Of a DNA stretch of 37,603 nt, positions 32,852 through 37,603 are shown in pieces (the first letter of the stretch is position 1; every line of letters starts with the position of its first letter). A program made the position numbers and the translations under genes. The DNA lies in the NCBI GenBank assembly GCA_028823395.1, contig JAPKBO010000010.1, forward strand, positions 1 to 37,603. The letters run 5' to 3'. The notes under the pieces are model-generated. The model made no database searches and had not been told where the DNA came from. It was given only the letters and a program-made list of their open reading frames with translations. Origin of the DNA: Planctomycetota bacterium (GTDB taxonomy: Bacteria; Planctomycetota; UBA1135; GCA-002686595).

Positions 32852-32871
32852 GGGACCGCTTCCCCGGTCCC
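32852..32871 (+). promoter_or_regulatory. 7-bp perfect hairpin just upstream of the HEAT-repeat gene
   Basis: GGGACCG (32852-32858) and CGGTCCC (32865-32871) form a perfect stem with a 6-nt loop that ends 19 nt before the ATG at 32891. The position suggests an mRNA leader structure affecting initiation, or the last of three terminator-like stems in this gap. Confidence 0.35.
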
Positions 32872-32890
32872 GCGCTTTCTACATATCCCC

Positions 32891-35050
32891 ATGCTGCAAG
32901 TTTCCACACTGCTGGCTCTGTGCCTGCTCCTCCCGGGCTGGGATTCCGCCCAGGACCCCGAAGTCGCTGACGTGCCGGTCGAGGATCCGCTCCAGGACCC
33001 AGTCCAGGACCCAGTCCAGGACCCAGTTGAGGACATTGGAGAAGACCCGGAAGCTGATCCCCGACAGATCGATCAAGCCGGTCAAGACCCGGTCCAGTCG
33101 GACGCAACGGAGCAAGATCCTGCAGGGATGGAGCGGGTTCGGGTGGCCAAGAAGCTTTCACGGCGCGAGTGGATCAAGCTGATCCGGCGGGACGAGACGG
33201 TGGGCTTTACCAGTCGTACGCGCCAGTCAGCTCTGACGGCGTTGAGCGACCCGGCCACGATTGGCGTCGCACGGGCCTGTGCTTTCTTCGCTCTGGGTTC
33301 GGTGGCATCGGTCGCATCTCGACCCACGCTGGAGATGGAATCGCAGGAGGCGCCTGGGATTGTCCGTCGTGCAGCCGTCCTGGCCTTGGGGGAACTGGGT
33401 GAATCCCTGAATGGCGGCGTAGATGTCCTCATCGAACTGCTAGGGGACCCCGATCCAACCATTGTCAATGATGCCCTGCTGGCGCTGGCGCGCAGTCAGC
33501 ATGCGCGCGCCGAGGCTCACTTGAAACGCTTGGCCAACGACCCATCTGAGCCTCTCGCGGTGCAGGCGCGTCAGGCATTCGGTTTCGTACGCACTCCCAG
33601 TAGGCCTTCCGGGTTTGAGTCGGCCAGCATGCTTCTCAGCCTGCGGTACGAGTCCGCCAAGCGTTACGGGACCTTGAACGGGCGGCCCTGGTCCCAGCAG
33701 CGGATTGAGGAGCTCAAGGGAGACGAAGCTTTCCTCGAGGAGGTTGTCCTGATGGCTGCTGCCGAACTCTCGCGGCCTGGGATTAAGGATCATTTCTTGG
33801 AGGTTGTCATCGATCCGGGTCTGCCGCTGCGCTGGCGTGCAGCGGCGATGGTGCTTCCGCTCGAAGTCGAAAGCATGATCGCAAGCGGCCTGGGTGGACC
33901 CAGTCGCGAGGCTGGCTGGGAGCAGTTGATCGATGGGGCCGTGGAATCCGGCTGGGCGTCCAGCATGCCCGAAACTCTGACGAGGGCCCTAGGCCTGCGT
34001 TTGTTGGCACCCACCGCCGCCGCTCAATTGGTGCGTAGCCGGCCCGAGCTCGATGAGAAACTGCGCGCGGCTCTACGCAGCCCGAGGCGGGCATTGCGCA
34101 TGCGCGCGGCAGAGGCCGTTGGGCGAATGAGCCTGACCGGGTACTTGCTCGACTTGCGCCAGCTTTCCGTGGAAACCCAGACACCGGGGGACGCCGGGCC
34201 AGATCGCATGTCTGTGGTCGCAGCCAGTTGGGTGGCGCGGTTGCGCCTCGGTGATGTGGCGGCAGCTGAACCCATAACCGGTGTTCTGGCCGATCGGGTG
34301 GGAGCCTACAGCGATTCCGAACGTACATTGGTTCTCGATGCTCTCGAGAAAGGCTATCGCTCTGAGGCCGTTGTTAACTACCTCCTGCACGTCGTTCGCG
34401 AGGTGCAGGGCAGCGTGCAGGCTGAGATACAAGCTCTGCTCGCTCGCTCGGGCCATGGCTCTCCGTGGGACGAATTCACTGGCGAGTGGATTGTCATGAC
34501 GGATGATCAAGCAGCACGGTACCTAGACCCCAGCTGGGACCGTAGCCAAGACCGGTGGAGTGGAACCGGTGCTGGCTTGCGAGCTGCTTACGGGGAAGTG
34601 GATCGCGCTTCGAGCACGGCAAGCCGGCTCTTGCGCGGTATCGCTTACTTGCCAGGGGCCGACGACCTCGATTTTCTTGCGCGCGAATTCCCGCTTGAGG
34701 GGAACCGTGAAGGCAACATTCTCCTTGCCCATACCCTGATCCAGAACGGTCACGAAAAGATCGAGCCGATTCTGCAGGCTGCCGTGTGGAATGGCCCGTG
34801 GCATCGCAGTGTTTTGGCCGCGGCATTGGTGGTTGAGTATTGGGGCGTGGACTTGCTCATGCATTGGGTAGCCAGACCGCCTGTGTCAGCACGCTCCGCC
34901 GACCTGCGCCGGGTGGGTTTTGCCATTGGCGAGTGGGGCGGCTTAGCGGCGATTGAGTCGCTTCGCGAGTTCTTGGGCTCCGCCGCCGGGGCCGAGCGTC
35001 CGGCACTTCAGGGTGCTCTCTTTGGAGCGCTGACAACGCGTACCCACTAG
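32891..35050 (+). CDS. Exported HEAT-repeat protein with acidic QDPV-repeat linker
   Basis: The protein has 719 residues with a Sec signal peptide (cleavage near Ala20, WDSA|QDP). Residues 21 to about 75 are an acidic, proline-rich linker containing repeated Q/E-D-P-V/L units, encoded by a 12-bp tandem repeat. From about 95 on it is alpha-helical with HEAT/PBS-like repeats: ATIGVARACAFFALGSVAS, GIVRRAAVLALGELGE, DPTIVNDALLALARSQ and RALRMRAAEAVGRM. The C-terminal half has fewer clear repeats but stays helical. HEAT solenoids usually bind other proteins; the partner is unknown. It is 5 nt upstream of the SAM hydrolase gene, so it probably heads the next operon. Confidence 0.88.
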   Translation: MLQVSTLLALCLLLPGWDSAQDPEVADVPVEDPLQDPVQDPVQDPVEDIGEDPEADPRQIDQAGQDPVQSDATEQDPAGMERVRVAKKLSRREWIKLIRRDETVGFTSRTRQSALTALSDPATIGVARACAFFALGSVASVASRPTLEMESQEAPGIVRRAAVLALGELGESLNGGVDVLIELLGDPDPTIVNDALLALARSQHARAEAHLKRLANDPSEPLAVQARQAFGFVRTPSRPSGFESASMLLSLRYESAKRYGTLNGRPWSQQRIEELKGDEAFLEEVVLMAAAELSRPGIKDHFLEVVIDPGLPLRWRAAAMVLPLEVESMIASGLGGPSREAGWEQLIDGAVESGWASSMPETLTRALGLRLLAPTAAAQLVRSRPELDEKLRAALRSPRRALRMRAAEAVGRMSLTGYLLDLRQLSVETQTPGDAGPDRMSVVAASWVARLRLGDVAAAEPITGVLADRVGAYSDSERTLVLDALEKGYRSEAVVNYLLHVVREVQGSVQAEIQALLARSGHGSPWDEFTGEWIVMTDDQAARYLDPSWDRSQDRWSGTGAGLRAAYGEVDRASSTASRLLRGIAYLPGADDLDFLAREFPLEGNREGNILLAHTLIQNGHEKIEPILQAAVWNGPWHRSVLAAALVVEYWGVDLLMHWVARPPVSARSADLRRVGFAIGEWGGLAAIESLREFLGSAAGAERPALQGALFGALTTRTH
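32993..33028 (+). repeat. 12-bp tandem repeat encoding QDPV units
   Basis: Three near-identical 12-bp units (CAGGACCCAGTC, last base variant in the third copy) run in frame, each coding Gln-Asp-Pro-Val. A further QDPV lies downstream in the same linker, and VEDP/EDPE variants flank it. Such minisatellites change length easily without breaking the frame. Confidence 0.8.
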
Positions 35051-35055
35051 GAGCC

Positions 35056-35874
35056 ATGGACTCAGGATCCGCGATACCGCCGGATTGGTCCCCGAGTGGG
35101 ATTGTCACTCTGACGACGGACTTCGGTCTGACGGATCCCTACGTGGGCATCATGAAGGGGGCGATTCTCAAGGAGTACGCCGCAGCTAGGTTTGTAGACC
35201 TTACCCACGGGGTGGCGCCTCAGGACGTGCGCGCAGCGGCGTGGTTTCTCTCCAAGAGCTGGAGCTGGTTTCCTGCGGGCAGCGTTCACCTGGCGGTGGT
35301 GGATCCGGGCGTCGGAGGGGAACGGCAGATCATCCTGGCCTTCCATGAGGGGCACGCATTCCTGGCGCCCGACAACGGGCTACTTCAGGCCTTCCTGCCG
35401 AGCAGTACGCTCCTGTGGCCACTGGACCTAGGCCGCACCGGATTGCCCGCGCCGAGTCATACATTTCACGGGCGGGATATCTTTGCCCCGATCGCGGCCC
35501 GATTAGCGGCGGGCACCCCACCTGCTCTCGGTAGGGAAGCCCTTCAGGGCTTGGGGGGGGTAGAATTCCCTGAGGCCGTTCGGTGCTCCGACGGCAGCGT
35601 GGATACGGAAATTCTGCTCGTGGACCACTACGGCAACTTGATCAGCGGCTTTTGCCCAGGGCCTGAGGAGGCTGACTCGAGCCTCTGGGAGGTCGGCATC
35701 GCTGGACATCTTGTTCCCGGAGCCAAGACCTACGGGGATGTTGGCTCGGGGGACCTGCTTGCCCTGTTAGATTCCTATGGACATATCGAAGTGGCCCAGC
35801 GCGATGGCAGCGCGGCGCAAGTGCTGGGTGTCGGGCCGGGAGATCCAATGACTGTGACGAGGAAAAGCAATTGA
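35056..35874 (+). CDS. S-adenosyl-L-methionine hydrolase (adenosine-forming), DUF62 family
   Basis: The protein of 272 residues belongs to the SAM hydroxide adenosyltransferase family, relatives of fluorinase and chlorinase that use water to split SAM into adenosine and methionine. Conserved blocks are LTTDFGLTDPYVGIMKGAI, FVDLTHGVAPQDVRAAAW, HLAVVDPGVGG, FLAPDNGLLQAF, HTFHGRDIFAPIAARLA and the C-terminal VDHYGNLISG. The Asp-Arg/His features of the water-activating site appear intact (Asp in VDPGVG, RDIF). The ATG is 5 nt after the HEAT gene stop. Its own stop overlaps the TTG start of arginase. A run of eight G lies at 35553-35560 in frame. Confidence 0.94.
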   Translation: MDSGSAIPPDWSPSGIVTLTTDFGLTDPYVGIMKGAILKEYAAARFVDLTHGVAPQDVRAAAWFLSKSWSWFPAGSVHLAVVDPGVGGERQIILAFHEGHAFLAPDNGLLQAFLPSSTLLWPLDLGRTGLPAPSHTFHGRDIFAPIAARLAAGTPPALGREALQGLGGVEFPEAVRCSDGSVDTEILLVDHYGNLISGFCPGPEEADSSLWEVGIAGHLVPGAKTYGDVGSGDLLALLDSYGHIEVAQRDGSAAQVLGVGPGDPMTVTRKSN

Positions 35875-36785
35875 AGCACAAGCACATCGCACTCTTGGGC
35901 GTCCCCATGGACTTGGGTGGGGGCCGGCGAGGAGTGGACATGGGCCCCAGTGCCATCCGCATCGCGGACCTTGGACCGGCCGTGTCCGCCCTTGGGTATG
36001 AGTTTGAGGACTGGGGCAACGTCCCCGTTCGGACTCCTGAGGACAGTGACGCTGTCGACCCCAAGGCTCGCTTCCTGGAGGAGATCGCGGACTGCTGTTC
36101 GCGCCTACGGGACAAGATTCTGCAGGTGCTCGAGCAGGAGAAGTTTCCCTTGGTTGTTGGCGGCGATCACTCCATCGCGTGCGGAACTCTGGCGGGGCTC
36201 TCGACCCACCATCACCGCCGTGGGGAGAAGGTGGGCCTGGTCTGGTTCGATGCGCACGGCGACATGAATACCCCGGAGACGACTGAGTCCGGAAACATAC
36301 ACGGTATGCCCCTAGCCTCGATTCTCGGGCGCGGACCAGATGCTTTGACGCGCTTAGGCGAGAGGTTCCCAATGGTGGACCTCGAGAACGTGGCGCTCGT
36401 GGGTATTCGCTCCCTGGATAGCGGTGAGCGTCGGCTTATTCGTGAGCTGGGCGTGGCCTGCTTCACCATGAAGGACATCGATAGCCACGGGATTCACGAC
36501 GTCATGAAGCAGGCACTGGCGCGGGCGACCAAGGGGACTGCGGGCTTCCACCTGTCTTTTGACATGGATGGAACGGATCCGGAGGTCGCACCGGGCGTGG
36601 GGACGCCAGTACCCGGTGGTTTGACCCTGCGTGAAGCTCATACGGTCATGGAGTTGGCCGCAGAGACGGATGCTCTACTGGGCTTGGAGATCACGGAGAT
36701 CAACCCCATTCTCGATATTGCCAACAAGACCGCCCGACATGGTGCGGACTTCGTCCTTTCCGCGCTGGGAATGCGAACCCTCTAG
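35871..36785 (+). CDS. rocF: Arginase
   Basis: Arginase hydrolyses arginine to ornithine and urea with a binuclear Mn centre. The 304-residue protein has all metal ligands: His100 in GGDHS, Asp127, His129 and Asp131 in [24 protein letters not shown] (the arginase rather than agmatinase signature), and Asp231 and Asp233 in SFDMDGTDP. The N-terminus [25 protein letters not shown] is conserved and requires the TTG at 35871 as start, overlapping the previous stop as TTGA. It probably supplies ornithine or removes nitrogen; there is no ornithine decarboxylase or urease in the window. It is 9 nt upstream of the ABC-2 permease. Confidence 0.95.
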   Translation: MKHKHIALLGVPMDLGGGRRGVDMGPSAIRIADLGPAVSALGYEFEDWGNVPVRTPEDSDAVDPKARFLEEIADCCSRLRDKILQVLEQEKFPLVVGGDHSIACGTLAGLSTHHHRRGEKVGLVWFDAHGDMNTPETTESGNIHGMPLASILGRGPDALTRLGERFPMVDLENVALVGIRSLDSGERRLIRELGVACFTMKDIDSHGIHDVMKQALARATKGTAGFHLSFDMDGTDPEVAPGVGTPVPGGLTLREAHTVMELAAETDALLGLEITEINPILDIANKTARHGADFVLSALGMRTL

Positions 36786-36794
36786 TACTTACTT

Positions 36795-37603
36795 GTGACT
36801 GGCCTAACACGATCCCTTCTGCAGCACCGTGGGCTCCTGCGCGACTTTGTCGTGCGGGACCTGAAGGCGCGCTACGTGGGGTCCGCGATGGGATTTTTCT
36901 GGTCCGTGCTCTTCCCGATCGTGAATTTGGCTGTGTACATGTTCGTGTTCCGGCTCGTGCTCAATGCCCGCTGGTCGGACCGCCAAGGAGCCTACGAGGT
37001 GGCGCTGATCATGCTGGCAGGCATCGTCGTCTGGGCGTCCTTTGCAGAGACTCTTTCGCGCACTACGAACTGTTTGGTGGACAATGCCAATCTGATCAAG
37101 AAGGTGGTCTTCCCGGCGGAGATCCTCCCTTGGTATTTGACCGCTTCGAGCATGATCAATATGACCATCGGCCTGCCTGTGGTCCTCGGTTGTGTGGCGG
37201 TATTTGCGTTTCTTCTGCCACCCAAGACCTTTATCAACGTGCCGGGTCACGTGGAAGGAGGGACGTGGGTCGAGGACCATGCCGTGCTTGGGGAGAACCA
37301 TGTTCCCTACCAGATGCGCATGCAGTTGACGCGCGGGATGTGGCGTGACGTGATTATCCCTCTTCATGTTTCGGGCAGCGCGACACGCGGGGAGGACTAC
37401 CTGCTTGCCGTGGACGAGGCGGTCATTCGTCGTGGGGACAACATGGTCTCAGTCGTGATTACCCCCCTCCGCGACGAGGTTCAGGAGGAGGATGAGAGCA
37501 TCATCATCGAGCTGGGGACACCGGATGGCGCCGAGTTGTACATTCCAGGAGAGGGCGAGGGGTGGGGCGCAACTCGCTGGGAGTGGACGCTTCGGGACGC
37601 ACC
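36795..37603 (+). CDS. Polysaccharide-type ABC-2 exporter permease with inserted Calx-beta-like domain (partial, runs off right edge)
   Basis: A GTG at 36795, 9 nt after arginase, opens 269 codons to the window edge. Residues 1-140 match O-antigen/polysaccharide ABC-2 permeases (Wzm type): amphipathic start LLRDFVVRDLKARYVGSAMGFFWSVLFP, TM1 about 33-56, TM2 about 68-86, cytoplasmic coupling segment NANLIKKVVFPAEILP and TM3 about 113-141. Instead of the usual short periplasmic loop to TM4, residues 142-269 form a beta-rich segment. By eye it matches a Calx-beta domain: VIIPLHVSGSATRGEDYLLA, AVIRRGDNMVSVVITPLRDE, EEDESIIIELGTPDGAEL and WEWTLRDA. The remaining membrane segments and the partner ATPase must lie beyond the window. 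The transported substrate is unknown. Confidence 0.85.
   Translation, partial: MTGLTRSLLQHRGLLRDFVVRDLKARYVGSAMGFFWSVLFPIVNLAVYMFVFRLVLNARWSDRQGAYEVALIMLAGIVVWASFAETLSRTTNCLVDNANLIKKVVFPAEILPWYLTASSMINMTIGLPVVLGCVAVFAFLLPPKTFINVPGHVEGGTWVEDHAVLGENHVPYQMRMQLTRGMWRDVIIPLHVSGSATRGEDYLLAVDEAVIRRGDNMVSVVITPLRDEVQEEDESIIIELGTPDGAELYIPGEGEGWGATRWEWTLRDA

Overview
This is a 37.6 kb stretch of GC-rich bacterial chromosome, densely packed with housekeeping and envelope genes on both strands. Two proteins open with small CxxC...CxxC zinc ribbons of the MJ0042 kind. There are also exported HEAT-repeat proteins, a prepilin-like protein with a GFTLIELL signature, a DPPR-synthase-like UbiA prenyltransferase and a Kdo transferase. 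Together these suggest a diderm, LPS-making bacterium, most plausibly a planctomycete. No rRNA or phylogenetic marker analysis supports this, so the placement is inference. Shine-Dalgarno sequences are mostly weak, and GTG and TTG starts are common.

Layout. 1-645 (-) is the N-terminal part of a lipoprotein resembling C39-like peptidases, divergent from a small membrane protein. 1419-3501 (+) holds a stand-alone NIL-domain protein overlapping a lipoprotein gamma-glutamyltranspeptidase. 3609-6241 (-) holds two tandem zinc-ribbon/single-TM proteins that look like distant paralogues. 6419-10274 (+) is uvrB-uvrC, followed by a secreted peptidase-like protein that appears to have lost its zinc site. 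A XerC/D recombinase (-) and lspA (+) are divergent. Then come pyrD, a response regulator with an unrecognised N-terminal domain, secA, waaA, metK, a prepilin-like protein and a UbiA prenyltransferase, all on +.

22995-28804 (-) is a tight five-gene operon. A solute-binding lipoprotein, a two-half permease and an ATPase (ferric/thiamine-type ABC importer) are followed by a penta-haem cytochrome c and a HEAT-repeat lipoprotein. Every junction is a 4-nt ATGA-type overlap. 28939-32666 (+) carries an aminotransferase, a threonine aldolase (ATGA overlap) and a phosphomannomutase/phosphoglucomutase. 32891-37603 (+) carries an exported HEAT-repeat protein, a SAM hydrolase (adenosine-forming), arginase and the 5' part of a polysaccharide-type ABC-2 permease.

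Most striking points: (1) the last gene has a Calx-beta-like domain inserted in the periplasmic loop after its third membrane segment; (2) the ABC importer is translationally chained to a multihaem cytochrome and a HEAT lipoprotein; (3) the tandem zinc-ribbon paralogues; (4) the peptidase-fold protein lacking HExxH. No gene-free stretch exceeds 300 bases. The longest (19660-19908 and 32667-32890) contain short repeats and stem-loops. I saw no tRNA, rRNA, CRISPR array or insertion sequence.
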